64,000 nt of DNA from DAIQNV01 sp038748775 (GCA_038748775.1 JBCDIT010000002.1:186001-250000); one strand, 5' to 3'; counted from the stretch's first letter, positions 36,540 to 46,233 are shown. Notes: a model not told the origin generated them from the letters alone. Program-made: numbers and translations.

Positions 36540-38056
36540 CCGACCCGCTTGACAACGACCACCGTCCGGTCATCGGAAGCAACGCCCGGGGCGAAGCGCT
36601 CGACGTGTTCGCCCAAGATCCGAGCCACCGTGTCCGCGTCCTCGGCTCGGTGGTCCGCGATCAGGCGACCCATGCGTTCGGTCCCGAATTGCTCGCCGGT
36701 GTCGTCCGCGGCCTCGATGAGCCCGTCGCTGACCACAACGAACAGATCGCCGACACCCATCGAGATCCGTCTCGGACCCTCGCCGATTTCGTCAGAGATC
36801 CCGAGCGGGAGCCCATCGGCAGCGCTCACCGCGACTTCGCCTTCGCCCGAAACGCTGAACAGCGGGCCCTGGCCTGCGGAATAGCTCTCGAGCCAGCCGG
36901 CGTCGAGGTCGAGCCTCGCGAGCCATGCGGTGATGAACCGACCTTCGGGAAGCGTTCCGCTCAAGCGTTCGCTGACGAGACTCACAACGTCCATCAGCGA
37001 CGATCGGGTGCGCCACGCGATGCGGACCATCGCCTGGAGCTGCGTGACCGCCAGCGCCGGGCCGACACCGTGGCCCGTCGCGTCCGCGAGGACGAGGGCG
37101 ACGCCTTTCTCCGAGCTTCGCTCCTCGAGTCCGTACCCGTCCTGGCCGTCCTGGCCTTGCACAAGCCCCACCACGTCAAAGCTATCACCGCCCGTTTCTT
37201 CCGCCGGTTTGCACCAGCCTGAGATCTGCCATCCCTCCGGCCTGGGCCAGCGCGCCGGGAGGGTGCTTTGCTGGATCCGACGCGCGGTTTCTAGGTTGGC
37301 GTGGAGTTGTCTATTGAGCGCCTCGTGCACCCCGTCGTAGCGTCGGAGCAGGAACGTCAGCCCGCCCCCGGTGATCCCCAGCATCACCACGACCGTGATG
37401 CACGCGATCGCCGCGATGAAGCCGGTGTTGGCCTCGCCGACGCTCACGATCTCGTCGACGGGCTGGTGGATCAGCAGCCGGAGCCCGGTGTTCCCGAGTT
37501 CGGTCGTGGCGAGGTAGTGGTAGTTGCCGGCGCCAAAGTCGGTCACCCCGCTCGCTACGGTGCCGGCGCTGCCGGCTTCGGTGACCTGTTGGCTTTCCTC
37601 CGAGTCGAGGGCGGGCAGCAGCTCGTACCCCTCAAAGCTGAAGTTGCGGAGCCCTCGGTTCTCTCGGATCTCCGGGTGGCACAGAAGCTGGCCATCGCCC
37701 TCGATCAGACAAGCGAACCCGCCAGCCGGGAGCATCGCGAGAGCGTCGTTCTCGATGATCGCCTGCAGCTCTTCCCACTCCGGCGAGCCGAATTCGATAT
37801 CGAGCTCGCCCATCTGACTCGCGGCCTTGCGCTCGATTTGCTCTTCGAACAGTGCCGCGAGCGTCTGGCCGAATTCCTCGTTCTGGGCGATGACCTGTTC
37901 TTGGATCACCCTCGCGAACGCCTTCTGCACGACGCGGAACGTGACAAACCACCCGACGGTGAGCACCAGGCCCTGCCCGACCAGGGCCAGCACGACGAGC
38001 GCGTGCCGGCTCCTGACCTTGAACAAACCCCGACGAGCTCTATCACGACCTTGCAT
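36536..38056 (-). CDS. Membrane-bound SpoIIE-type (PP2C-like) serine phosphatase
   Basis: 506 residues from the ATG at 38056. One membrane helix (HALVVLALVGQGLVLTVGWFVTF), a periplasmic sensor region of about 210 residues (dCache-like), a second helix (FIAAIACITVVVMLGITGGGLTFLL), then a SpoIIE/RsbU catalytic domain with ETGGDSFDVV, LVLADATGHGVGPAL and LFVVVSDGLIEAADDTGEQFG metal-binding blocks. Such enzymes control anti-sigma-factor antagonists in partner-switching pathways, but no antagonist is encoded here. The stop codon forms the first bases of a dispersed repeat. Confidence 0.88.
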   Translation of the reverse strand: MQGRDRARRGLFKVRSRHALVVLALVGQGLVLTVGWFVTFRVVQKAFARVIQEQVIAQNEEFGQTLAALFEEQIERKAASQMGELDIEFGSPEWEELQAIIENDALAMLPAGGFACLIEGDGQLLCHPEIRENRGLRNFSFEGYELLPALDSEESQQVTEAGSAGTVASGVTDFGAGNYHYLATTELGNTGLRLLIHQPVDEIVSVGEANTGFIAAIACITVVVMLGITGGGLTFLLRRYDGVHEALNRQLHANLETARRIQQSTLPARWPRPEGWQISGWCKPAEETGGDSFDVVGLVQGQDGQDGYGLEERSSEKGVALVLADATGHGVGPALAVTQLQAMVRIAWRTRSSLMDVVSLVSERLSGTLPEGRFITAWLARLDLDAGWLESYSAGQGPLFSVSGEGEVAVSAADGLPLGISDEIGEGPRRISMGVGDLFVVVSDGLIEAADDTGEQFGTERMGRLIADHRAEDADTVARILGEHVERFAPGVASDDRTVVVVKRVG

Positions 38057-38283
38057 CGCTGCCCCTTGCGCCGCGAAACGTGCGCACCGCCTCAACGCCG
38101 GACGCGCCGGCTCTGTTCCCGGCCAGGGTCGCACCCGACGGTTCGCCGAAGCGTCGAACCGCAAGGTGACTCGCGGTAAACCCGGGGGCGCACCCGGATG
38201 TACAAAATGTACCGGTCCTGCGCGAACAGTCGGGAAGATTGTCGAATCCACGACGGATTACCGCACCGAGAGACAAGTGTCGT

Positions 38284-38307
38284 TCGTCCCGAGGGGGTTT
38301 GGGACGA
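38284..38307 (+). promoter_or_regulatory. Hairpin in the leader of the spondin-domain gene
   Basis: TCGTCCC, a ten-base purine-rich loop, then GGGACGA form a perfect 7-bp stem about 40 bp before the start codon. It could be a leader structure or an operator for the secreted protein gene; no T-run follows, so it is not a terminator. Confidence 0.4.
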
Positions 38308-38345
38308 TCCAGTCACCGTTCCGTTTCCAGAAAGAGATCTGAAGA

Positions 38346-39137
38346 ATGAACATCGTTCTGTCCACGGCCGCCGTCGCGGCTACCGCTGTCGTCGCGCACG
38401 CGAGCAACGTCACCGTCACCTTTGAGAACGTCCAGGCCCCGGGGAGCTTCAGCTTCACCCCGCTCTGGTTTGCTCTCCACGACGGCGGATTCGACTCGTA
38501 CGACGGCGGCGCGCCCGCCTCGGACTTCCCGGGCATCACCGAACTCGCTGAAGACGGCGTCACCGGACCGATCTCGGACGCCTTCTCCGCCAGCTCGGCC
38601 GGCGTCAACGGCGGCGTGCAGAACGTCCTGGCCGACGTCACGGGCGCCCCGGTCTTCTCGGGCGGCGATTCGAACTCGATCACCATCGACGCCGGCGATA
38701 CCACCGTCAACCGCTACTTCTCGTACGCCTCGATGGTCGTCCCCTCGAACGACCTCTTCGTCGCCAATGGGGACCCCTTCGCTTACGAGATCTTCGACAA
38801 CGCCGGCAACTTCACCGGCCCGGTCGAGATCCTGATCTTCGGCCGCGAAGTCAACGACAACGGCACCGAAGTCAACAACGCCACCGGCGGCGCCGCCTTC
38901 AGCGCCCTGGGCGGCGACCGCGCCGACGAGAACGCCGTGATCACCAACTTCTTCGACAACAGCGGCGCCGCCGACTACCTGCTCAGCTTCGTCGGCACCG
39001 ACACCGTTGACGGCGGCACCATCACCCAGGCCTTTAGCGCCGACCAGCTCATCGGCCGCATCACCATCGTCCCGACCCCGGGCGCCTTCGCGGCCTTCGG
39101 CCTCGCCGGCCTCGCGACCATGCGTCGCCGCCGCTGA
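38346..39137 (+). CDS. Secreted spondin-domain protein with PEP-CTERM-like tail
   Basis: 263 residues. Signal peptide (IVLSTAAVAATAVVAHA), then a spondin_N-like domain: VTVTFENVQAPGSFSFTPLWFALHDG, FDSYDGGAPAS and GITELAEDG are the domain hallmarks. C-terminal tail VPTPGAFAAFGLAGLATM-RRRR is a PEP-CTERM-like sorting signal, so the protein is probably exported and processed at the envelope. It has its own downstream hairpin terminator. Function unknown in bacteria. Confidence 0.8.
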   Translation: MNIVLSTAAVAATAVVAHASNVTVTFENVQAPGSFSFTPLWFALHDGGFDSYDGGAPASDFPGITELAEDGVTGPISDAFSASSAGVNGGVQNVLADVTGAPVFSGGDSNSITIDAGDTTVNRYFSYASMVVPSNDLFVANGDPFAYEIFDNAGNFTGPVEILIFGREVNDNGTEVNNATGGAAFSALGGDRADENAVITNFFDNSGAADYLLSFVGTDTVDGGTITQAFSADQLIGRITIVPTPGAFAAFGLAGLATMRRRR

Positions 39138-39162
39138 GCGCCACCAGACTCCCGCTGATTCG

Positions 39163-39197
39163 CGTGCCGCGGCTTCAACAGGCCGCGGCGCGTCTTT
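39163..39197 (+). terminator. Terminator after the spondin-domain gene
   Basis: GTGCCGCGGC pairs with GCCGCGGCGC (one T-G pair) around an eight-base loop, followed by GTCTTT. It lies 25 bp past the stop and in front of the convergent beta-helix gene. Confidence 0.6.
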
Positions 39198-39207
39198 CAT
39201 CAGGCCG

Positions 39208-40206
39208 TCAAAACGCGTTGTCGATCAAGACCGCGCCCGATGTCGACTCGATCGCGTCGTCGGTGCGCAGCGCCGAGCAGTTGCGCACCAGCCCGTCGTC
39301 GCCGTCGAGCTGAAAGCCGATCTCGACTCCCGAGACCACACAGTCGACTAAGTGGCTGTTTTCGGCCCGGATGCCGATACCCGATTCCTCGTCCGTAACG
39401 ACGAGCGAGCCGGTGACCAGGGCCCGCTGGACATCGATCCCGATCTGGTCTGTGTCGAGCATCGTGACCACACACTCGCGCACGGCGCCGTCGATCGCGT
39501 CGATGCCGATTGCGTTGTTTGCGTTGGGACCGAGCGAAACGGCGCAGCCCGAGACGTTGCCGCCAGACGCCCAGATGCCGACGCCGGAGTCGTCCGCGAT
39601 CTCGATTACGCACCCTGTGACGTTGCTGAACGGCGCCGAAACGCCCAGCAGGTCGGCGGCGATCGTGCAGTCCTTGACCGAAGAGGCGACGCGGAGCTCG
39701 ACGCCGCGCTCGACGTTGGTGATGCGGAGCGATTCGACGCGTGCGTTGCGTACCGCGGAGAACGCCGACGACTCGGGCGCCGCTTCACGCAGCAAGTCGA
39801 CGGCGGTCTCGAGATCGCTGATCGATCCGTTCCGAACGAGAACGTTCCGGAACTCGACCTCGCCGTCCTCTCGATCCTGCGGGCCGATGCCCACGCTCCA
39901 CGGATCGTCGACGCCCGCTCCGAAGATCGTAAAGCCCTGCAAATCGATGGTGACGTTGTCCGAAGCGATCTCGATGCCCGTTTGTCCGGAGGGAACGCGG
40001 AGGTTCCCGCTGAGCACGTAGCTCCCCGGCGCCGTGATGCGAAACACCGAGTCGGCATCGCCCGGGGTGGCCCGTGCGCTCAACGTTACGGACGACGCGA
40101 AACGGTCCGATGGTTTCACCGGGCCAGTCGGCGGAACAAGCGTCGGCTGGGCTGCCGTGCTCGACGCGGCAAGGCCGACAGTCATCAGGGCGAGGGTCGC
40201 ATTCAT
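39208..40206 (-). CDS. Secreted right-handed parallel beta-helix protein
   Basis: 332 residues from the ATG at 40206. Signal peptide (LALMTVGLAASSTAA), then a segment typical of these proteins (FRITAPGSYVLSGNLRVPSGQTGIEIASDNVTIDLQGF), followed by beta-helix coils at roughly 22-residue periodicity (NVLVRNGSI, NARVESLRI, SSVKDCTI, SNVTGCVIEI, ...). Cys residues at equivalent coil positions may stack. Such proteins are often polysaccharide-active or surface proteins, but no catalytic site is visible. Confidence 0.75.
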   Translation of the reverse strand: MNATLALMTVGLAASSTAAQPTLVPPTGPVKPSDRFASSVTLSARATPGDADSVFRITAPGSYVLSGNLRVPSGQTGIEIASDNVTIDLQGFTIFGAGVDDPWSVGIGPQDREDGEVEFRNVLVRNGSISDLETAVDLLREAAPESSAFSAVRNARVESLRITNVERGVELRVASSVKDCTIAADLLGVSAPFSNVTGCVIEIADDSGVGIWASGGNVSGCAVSLGPNANNAIGIDAIDGAVRECVVTMLDTDQIGIDVQRALVTGSLVVTDEESGIGIRAENSHLVDCVVSGVEIGFQLDGDDGLVRNCSALRTDDAIESTSGAVLIDNAF

Positions 40207-40298
40207 CGTGGCGCTCCGTTCGGGTTCGGGAACCATGTTCCCAAACTAACGCCACACCTGATCACGTCCTACATCCGAGTTGAAAGAAAGAGCCGGCG

Positions 40299-42146
40299 CT
40301 ACTCGGTCGCCGCGGCGACGTTCGTGCTGTCCGGCGCGTCGAGCGTGGTGGGGACCGCGTCGGTCTGAGGCATCGTCGGCTTCTGCACGAAGAAGACGAA
40401 GACCCACAAGCACGTCGCGAGGAAGCACGTATACACGCCGATCCAGCCGACGGCGCTGCGCAGCTTGGGGTCGAGTTTCTCCAGCGGCTTGTGCGCCGCT
40501 TCGAGCACCTTGATCGTGGTCGGGCGCGCCGCCTCCCAAGCTTTCTTCGCGAGCCTCTTGGTGTGGTGCCACGTCCACCCAGCGATGGGGGGGATGAGCC
40601 ACAGCGCGTGCCGCTTCGCAATGGTCAGCGCTTTGGCTTTGCCCTTTGCCTCGGGCCAGTCGGGCTTGGGCGGAAAGCTTGGCCAGCGTCCGTAGGTCAC
40701 CGGGCCGGCGGTCTTTGACGCGGCGTTCTGATCGGTCGCGGCCGCGGCGAGTTCCTCGGCCGGCGCCGAGGCGGTCTCGACGACCGGCGGCTCGGCTGCT
40801 GGCTCGGCGCCGCCCCTCGCCGCCGCCGGCGGGGGCAGGGTGTCGTCGTCGTCATCATCGACGCCGACCACGGCCCCTTCGGGTGAGTCGGTGTCGCCCT
40901 CCCAAGGGTCGGCCGCGAGAGCCTCGACGGTGCCTTCGGCTTCGGAGGCGAGTTCGGCATCGAGATCCGCGATCTCATCGGAAGGCGCCGACGTCGAGTC
41001 CGAATCCGAGGGTTCGGGGTTCACGTCCGGTGGGGCGGGCGCCTCGGGAACTTCGACCGGCGCGACCTCTCCGACCGACGCCAACTCGTCTTCGAGTGAA
41101 GCGCTCGGCTCTTCGATGGGAGGCGGGTCGGGCAGGGGCGGGGGGCCTTTGGCGATCTCCGCGTCGGCCTCGGCCCGGATCTCATCGATCGCGCCAGAGA
41201 TCTCGGCGCGGAGCGCATCGAGATCAACCGGGGGCGTGCTTTCCTCAGCGTCGGGCCCACCGGCCTCGTCCGCGGACGCTGGTTCAGTGGGCTCGGCTTC
41301 GTCTGGTCCAGTCTCAGACCCTGTTTCGACGTCGGCTGTGTCAGGTTCGACGGCCTCAGGTTCGACCGCCTCGGGCTCATCAGCCTCGGGCTCGACGGCG
41401 TGGGGCTCAATGGTCTCGGGCTCGGCAGGCTCGGCTGCTGACTCGGGGATCTCGATGATGCCCTCGGGCTCGATGTTGTCGCGTGCGTTCGCGAACGGGT
41501 CTTCGTCGGACAGGTCTTCGTTGGCCGGGTCTTCGTTTGTCGGCGCCTGGATTGTCGGGGCTTCGGGCGTCTCGTCGATGGCCGCTGTCTCAGCCGCCGC
41601 GACTTCGTCGCCCGTCGCTTCGGTCGCGTCCAACTTGGGCGGCGGTTCGGGGAGCTCGATCGGAGGTGACACGCCTTCCGGCGTCGCCGCCGAAGGATCG
41701 ACCCCGTCCGAGGTTCCGGCTTCGAGGGCCGCGGCAAGGTCGGCCGCGAGCGTGTCGTTATCGTTCAGCGTCTCGCTGGCTGCCCATTCGTCCTCGGGCC
41801 ACTCGTCTTCTGCCTCAGCGTCGACAGCCTCTCCGGCGGGATCTTCCCCGGAGTCGCTCGGTGCAGCATCGGGAGTTGGGTTCGCTTCGTCTTGCAGGGC
41901 TTCGTCGATCGCGTCGGCCACCGCGTCGACCGCGTCCTCGGCCTCGTGCCGCCCGGTCACGCGTTCAGCAAAGGGATCGTCATCCAGCTTGTTGGACCCA
42001 CCCGGGCCCCGTTGAGCGGCCCGCTCATTTCGAATCGCCCGTTGCTCCGCCTTGTTCACCGATGTATCGATGTCGGCGAGCAACGCCTCGAGCTTCGCGT
42101 CGAGTGAGCCGCCAGACTGTGAGGGAAAGGCGCCGGCCTCGTCCAT
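40299..42146 (-). CDS. Very acidic, disordered membrane-anchored protein
   Basis: 615 residues. About 480 N-terminal residues are Asp/Glu/Pro/Ala-rich and low in complexity, with a run of VEPEA/VEPEADEP-type repeats near 245-275. The C-terminal 120 residues are basic and hydrophobic (HALWLIPPIAGWTWHHTKRLAKKAW), ending in one membrane helix (VGWIGVYTCFLATCLWVFVFFVQ). A Trp/Lys-rich amphipathic stretch precedes it. No family recognised. The long frame on the opposite strand is an artefact of the repetitive acidic codons. Confidence 0.7.
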   Translation of the reverse strand: MDEAGAFPSQSGGSLDAKLEALLADIDTSVNKAEQRAIRNERAAQRGPGGSNKLDDDPFAERVTGRHEAEDAVDAVADAIDEALQDEANPTPDAAPSDSGEDPAGEAVDAEAEDEWPEDEWAASETLNDNDTLAADLAAALEAGTSDGVDPSAATPEGVSPPIELPEPPPKLDATEATGDEVAAAETAAIDETPEAPTIQAPTNEDPANEDLSDEDPFANARDNIEPEGIIEIPESAAEPAEPETIEPHAVEPEADEPEAVEPEAVEPDTADVETGSETGPDEAEPTEPASADEAGGPDAEESTPPVDLDALRAEISGAIDEIRAEADAEIAKGPPPLPDPPPIEEPSASLEDELASVGEVAPVEVPEAPAPPDVNPEPSDSDSTSAPSDEIADLDAELASEAEGTVEALAADPWEGDTDSPEGAVVGVDDDDDDTLPPPAAARGGAEPAAEPPVVETASAPAEELAAAATDQNAASKTAGPVTYGRWPSFPPKPDWPEAKGKAKALTIAKRHALWLIPPIAGWTWHHTKRLAKKAWEAARPTTIKVLEAAHKPLEKLDPKLRSAVGWIGVYTCFLATCLWVFVFFVQKPTMPQTDAVPTTLDAPDSTNVAAATE

Positions 42147-42351
42147 ACGGTCCGATCATCGACCGGGCCAGGGTGCCACTCAAGCTTCTCGGGCGTGAAG
42201 CAACAATCATGGGTTGTTAAGCCCAATTTGAGGGGAAAGCAATACCGAAATGTGGGGAGTATTAGGCGTCAAGTACCCACCCTGCATGGCAGAGATGTAA
42301 CGATGAATCCCTTGTATCAGGCATGGTTTATGAGAATTGAAGGCGAGCGCA

Positions 42352-43059
42352 ATGCACCATGTTCTGGTCGGCCCTGAACACTGGTCGGGTGAGCCAGGGA
42401 TCTTAGCGATCGAAGGCGAGGAGGCCCGCCACGCGATCCGTGTCAAACGCCTGAAGCAGGGTGAGCGGGTCGGCGTGCTCGACGGCGCCGGTCGTCGCGG
42501 CGTCGGCGCCGTGTCGGTGATCGCCGGCAACCGTCGGTCGTTCGAACTCGACGTCGACCAGGTCACGATTGAGCCGCCGGTCGAGCCGCGACTCGAGATC
42601 TGGGCCGCGGCTCCGAAGGGGGACCGCCTTGAGACGATGGTCGACCACCTGAGCCAGGCGGGAGCGACGGCATGGGTGCCCATCACGAGCGATTTGACCG
42701 AGCGAGAGCTGACTGAGAAACGCGCTGAGCGTCTCGAACGCGTGGCCGACGAGAGTCTGAAGCAGTGCGGGCGGGCGTGGAAGCTCGAGATCGCGTCGCC
42801 CAGACCGGCGTCCGAGGCGTGGGCAGATCAAGGCGCGCTGGTGCTCGTGGCCGACGCGACGGGCGGGGCGATGCCGGAGTGTCCGGCGGCCGGCACCGTC
42901 CGAGTCGTGGTCGGGCCGGAGGGCGGATGGACCGCTTCGGAACTCGAAGCAGCCAGCGCCGCCGGTGCGACGCGTGTGGGCCTGGGTCCGCACGTGATGC
43001 GCATCGGCACCGCGGCGGTCGTCGCGGCTGGTGTTGTACGGGCCGCGTCGGTCGGGTGA
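42352..43059 (+). CDS. rsmE: 16S rRNA (uracil-1498-N3)-methyltransferase RsmE
   Basis: 235 residues from the ATG at 42352. N-terminal PUA-like domain (HHVLVGPEHW...EEARHAIRVKRLKQGERVGVLDG), then a SPOUT methyltransferase domain with its knot motifs VVVGPEGGWTASELEAA and LGPHVMRIGTAAVVAAGVV. Usual length for RsmE. It methylates N3 of U1498 in 16S rRNA using SAM. Probably monocistronic. Confidence 0.92.
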   Translation: MHHVLVGPEHWSGEPGILAIEGEEARHAIRVKRLKQGERVGVLDGAGRRGVGAVSVIAGNRRSFELDVDQVTIEPPVEPRLEIWAAAPKGDRLETMVDHLSQAGATAWVPITSDLTERELTEKRAERLERVADESLKQCGRAWKLEIASPRPASEAWADQGALVLVADATGGAMPECPAAGTVRVVVGPEGGWTASELEAASAAGATRVGLGPHVMRIGTAAVVAAGVVRAASVG

Positions 43060-43153
43060 TGGTGCTCGGGCTGCTGGTGGTTCGGCTCCGGTGGCTTCGC
43101 TCGGGTCCATCCGTGGGGGCGATTTCGGGCGGGGGCGCGCGAATGATGGCGTT

Positions 43154-44353
43154 ATGCCCTCACTCCGCGCCGTTGTCGTGATCGTCCTGTTCGTCGCGGC
43201 GCCCGGTGCGCTCGCGATCGATGCCGAGTCGCGCGCCCTCGGCCGTCAGACGGTCGATCGCGCTGTCGAGTTTCTGCGTACGCAGCAGGGCGTCAACGGC
43301 GGGTGGTCGCACAACCCCAGCGGGCCCAACCTGCCGGCGATCAGCGGGCTCGTCCTGACCGGGATGCTGCTCGATCCGCGGATCGATGAGTACGACCCGA
43401 GCGTGGCGCGCGGGGTCGACTACGTCCTCGGTTTCGTCCAGTCCGACGGGGGCATCTACGACGGGATCTTGCCCTCGTACAACACGGCGATCAACATCAC
43501 CATGCTCACGATGGTGAACCGTCCCGAAGCCGGCGCCGCCATCCAGGGCGGGCTGGGCATTCTTCGGCGGGCGCAGTGGGGGGCGGTCGATCATTCGAGC
43601 GTGACGATGCCCGAGAACCCCGGCTGGACCGAGCCCGTCGGCGAAGATCATCCGTTCTATGGGGGCGTCGGGTACGGGCGCAACGGGCGTCCTGATATGT
43701 CGAACACCCAGTTCTTCTTGCAGGCGCTCAAAGACGCCGGCGTGAGCAGCGAGGACGAAGCGGTGCAACGTGCGATGGTCTTCCTGCGTCGGACGCAGAT
43801 GGACGATCGCGTCAACGAGCGCGAATACGCCCAGGGGTCGCGCCAGGGCGGGTTCATCTATGCGACGGTGCCCAACTCGGAGAGCATCGACGACTTCGCC
43901 GGCCAGAGCCAGGCGGGCGAGATCGTCGAGACCCTGACCGATGGGACTGACGCCGTGCGTCTGAGGGCGTACGGGAGCATCACCTACGCCGGCTTTAAGA
44001 GCCTGATCTTCGCCGACCTGCCCCCCGACGACGTGCGAGTGGTGTCGGCGTTGGGGTGGATCCGCGAGCACTTCACGCTTGAGGAGAACCCGGGTCTGGG
44101 CGACCAGGGGCTGTACTACGGGTATCTCGCGATGTCGCGGGCGCTCGACGCGTGGGGCGAGCCGGAGATCGAGTTGGTCGCGGCTCCCGGTGAATCGAGA
44201 TCGGTCCGCTGGGCGGAGGCGATGATCGCCCGCTTTGCCGAGTTGCAACGCCCGGACGGGTCGTTCGAGGTGAGGCACGCCCGCTGGATGGAAGACAACC
44301 CGGTCTTGATCACGGCATACGGTCTGATCGCGCTCCAGCACGCTTTGAACTGA
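43154..44353 (+). CDS. Secreted alpha/alpha-toroid (terpenoid cyclase/prenyltransferase-like) protein
   Basis: 399 residues from the ATG at 43154. Signal peptide (AVVVIVLFVAAPGALA), then an alpha/alpha toroid built from repeats: QTVDRAVEFLRTQQGVNGGW, ARGVDYVLGFVQSDGGI, RRAQW..., MVFLRRTQMDD, and a final RFAELQRPDGSFEVRHARWMEDNPVLITAYGLIALQHAL. The QxxxGxW-like motifs resemble squalene-hopene cyclase repeats, but there is no DxDD catalytic motif, so it is unlikely to be a cyclase. Possibly a secreted substrate-binding or thioester-like fold. Confidence 0.7.
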   Translation: MPSLRAVVVIVLFVAAPGALAIDAESRALGRQTVDRAVEFLRTQQGVNGGWSHNPSGPNLPAISGLVLTGMLLDPRIDEYDPSVARGVDYVLGFVQSDGGIYDGILPSYNTAINITMLTMVNRPEAGAAIQGGLGILRRAQWGAVDHSSVTMPENPGWTEPVGEDHPFYGGVGYGRNGRPDMSNTQFFLQALKDAGVSSEDEAVQRAMVFLRRTQMDDRVNEREYAQGSRQGGFIYATVPNSESIDDFAGQSQAGEIVETLTDGTDAVRLRAYGSITYAGFKSLIFADLPPDDVRVVSALGWIREHFTLEENPGLGDQGLYYGYLAMSRALDAWGEPEIELVAAPGESRSVRWAEAMIARFAELQRPDGSFEVRHARWMEDNPVLITAYGLIALQHALN

Positions 44354-44380
44354 TCGGTGAACCAACGAGGAGATGTCAAC

Positions 44381-45934
44381 ATGACCCATTCCGAACCGAC
44401 GCTGTCCGAGCCGATCCGCGCCCTGCGTGACCACCTCGCGAGCGTGCAGACCTTCGAGAGCATCGGGCAGCTCGTGTCGTGGGACCAAGAGACCTACATG
44501 CCCTCGAAGGCGGCGGGGTTCCGCGCTGAAGAGATGTCGGCGCTCAGCTCGCTCATCCACGAGCGTAAGACCAGCGGGAAGGCCAAGGAACTGATCGACG
44601 AGGCCGAGGGTTCGGCGCAGGCGAAAGAAGACAGCCAGGTCGGCGCGATGGTACGCGAAGCCAAACGCGACTATGAGAAAGCCAGCAAGCTGCCCGGTGC
44701 GTTAGTGGCAGAGCTTGCCGAGGTCGGGAGCCGTGCGCAGGAGGCGTGGAAGACCGCCCGCAAGAACAACGACTTCCCCGCCTTCCAGCCCTGGCTCGAG
44801 AAGATGATCGCCCTGACGGTGCGCAAGGCGGAGTGCTACGGAGTGCCCGACGGCGGCGAGATCTACGACGCACTGCTCGATGAGTACGAGCCCAACGCGC
44901 GGGCCGCGGAGATCGAGGCGGTCTTCGCCCCGCTGGCCGACAAGCTCAGCGGTCTTGTGGCCGACCTGCTCGACCACGGGACCCGTCCCGACGACGCCCC
45001 GGTCCGCACGCTCGCGACCGAAGCGGTGCAGCACAAGCTGGGCCTCAAGGTCATCGAGGCGCTGGGCTTCGATACCGAGGCGGGCCGGCTCGACGTCACG
45101 ACACACCCGTTCTGCTCGGGTTTCGCGCCGGGCGACACGCGCCTGACAACCCGCTACCGCGAAGAGAGCTTTACCGATGCGCTCTACGGCACCATGCACG
45201 AGTGCGGTCACGGCCTCTACGAGCAGGGTCTTCCGAAGATGGGTTCCGACGGCGAGCGTTCGGCGTGGTTCGGCACGCCCCTGACCGAGGCGGTCAGCCT
45301 GGGCATCCACGAGAGCCAGAGCCGGATGTGGGAGAACCAGCTCGGGCGAAGCCGTGCGTTCTGGAGCTGGGCGAAGCCGGTCCTGAGTTCGATCTTCGGC
45401 GGCGCGTTCAACGAGTTCGATGCTGAGACGTTCTATAAGGCAGTGAACACCGTCGAGCGGAGCTACATCCGCGTCGAGGCCGACGAGGCAACGTACAACC
45501 TTCACGTGATGCTTCGCTTCGGCATCGAGCGGGCGATGGTGAAGGGTGATCTGAAGGTTGCCGACCTCCCTGGTGTATGGAACGAGCGCTTCGAGAAGCT
45601 CTTGGGCGAGAAGGTCCCCGACGACACCCGAGGCTGCTTGCAAGACGTGCACTGGAGCTTTGGCCTGATCGGGTACTTCCCGACGTACACGCTGGGCAAC
45701 CTCTACTCGGCGCAGTTCTGGGAGAAGATCAACGAAGAGCACCCCGACCTTGAAGACAAGATCGCGGCGGGTGACTTCTCGCAGGTCTTGGCGTGGAACC
45801 GCGAGCACATCCACCAGCATGGGCGCCGGTACTCGGCGGGCGAGCTGTGCGAGCGGGCGACTGGGAAAGCGTTGAGCCCAGAGCCTTTGTTGAGGCACTT
45901 GGAAGGGAAGCTGAGGCCGATCTACGGGGTGTGA
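44381..45934 (+). CDS. M32-family carboxypeptidase (Taq type)
   Basis: 517 residues from the ATG at 44381 (GAGGAG before it). The zinc motif HECGH lies in TMHECGHGLYEQGL near residue 272. Also present are the family blocks ESQSRMWENQLGRSRAFW and YPTYTLGNLYSAQ (as FPTYTLGNLYSAQF). Cytoplasmic metallocarboxypeptidases of this family remove C-terminal residues with broad specificity. 27 bp downstream of the toroid protein gene; they may be co-transcribed. Confidence 0.93.
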   Translation: MTHSEPTLSEPIRALRDHLASVQTFESIGQLVSWDQETYMPSKAAGFRAEEMSALSSLIHERKTSGKAKELIDEAEGSAQAKEDSQVGAMVREAKRDYEKASKLPGALVAELAEVGSRAQEAWKTARKNNDFPAFQPWLEKMIALTVRKAECYGVPDGGEIYDALLDEYEPNARAAEIEAVFAPLADKLSGLVADLLDHGTRPDDAPVRTLATEAVQHKLGLKVIEALGFDTEAGRLDVTTHPFCSGFAPGDTRLTTRYREESFTDALYGTMHECGHGLYEQGLPKMGSDGERSAWFGTPLTEAVSLGIHESQSRMWENQLGRSRAFWSWAKPVLSSIFGGAFNEFDAETFYKAVNTVERSYIRVEADEATYNLHVMLRFGIERAMVKGDLKVADLPGVWNERFEKLLGEKVPDDTRGCLQDVHWSFGLIGYFPTYTLGNLYSAQFWEKINEEHPDLEDKIAAGDFSQVLAWNREHIHQHGRRYSAGELCERATGKALSPEPLLRHLEGKLRPIYGV

Positions 45935-45935
45935 G

Positions 45936-46010
45936 GCAACTCGGTTCTCCGTTGCGCCCCTCGACGCGGTCGACCTCGACGGGTTCATCATCACCCTCCT
46001 CGCGGGATGC
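45936..46010 (+). pseudogene. Remnant of a dockerin-tailed (GC-ending) protein gene
   Basis: Just past the carboxypeptidase stop, an open frame reads SVAPLDAVDLDGFIITLLAGC. This resembles the end of the neighbouring secreted protein (IDLADIDAFIVAFVAGC). It lacks any upstream body and is followed by unrelated codons. I read it as the left-over 3' end of a lost paralogue or an aborted duplication of the next gene's tail. Confidence 0.4.
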
Positions 46011-46233
46011 ACCTACGCACGCCGCTCGAGTTGTACGGTCAAGATTCGTTTCTCGCGCTTGTAAAATTCGGATACGTTGGTAGTCTGATGTTCTGTGTGG
46101 GAGAACGTGACGCTTTCGAACACGTGAACTTGGTTCGACGACCGGCTCATTCCCGGGAAAATCCATGGAAGCGCCCGGGGGTGCTCTCAGCGCCGTCATT
46201 CGCCGAGAGCGAAAATCTGATCGGAGGCATGCG

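Noticed and set aside
40840..42015. 391-codon Ser/Ala/Gly-rich plus-strand frame opposite the acidic protein
   Set aside because: Low-complexity translation of the complementary strand of Asp/Glu/Ala/Pro codons; the minus-strand frame has a sensible C-terminal membrane helix and fits better.
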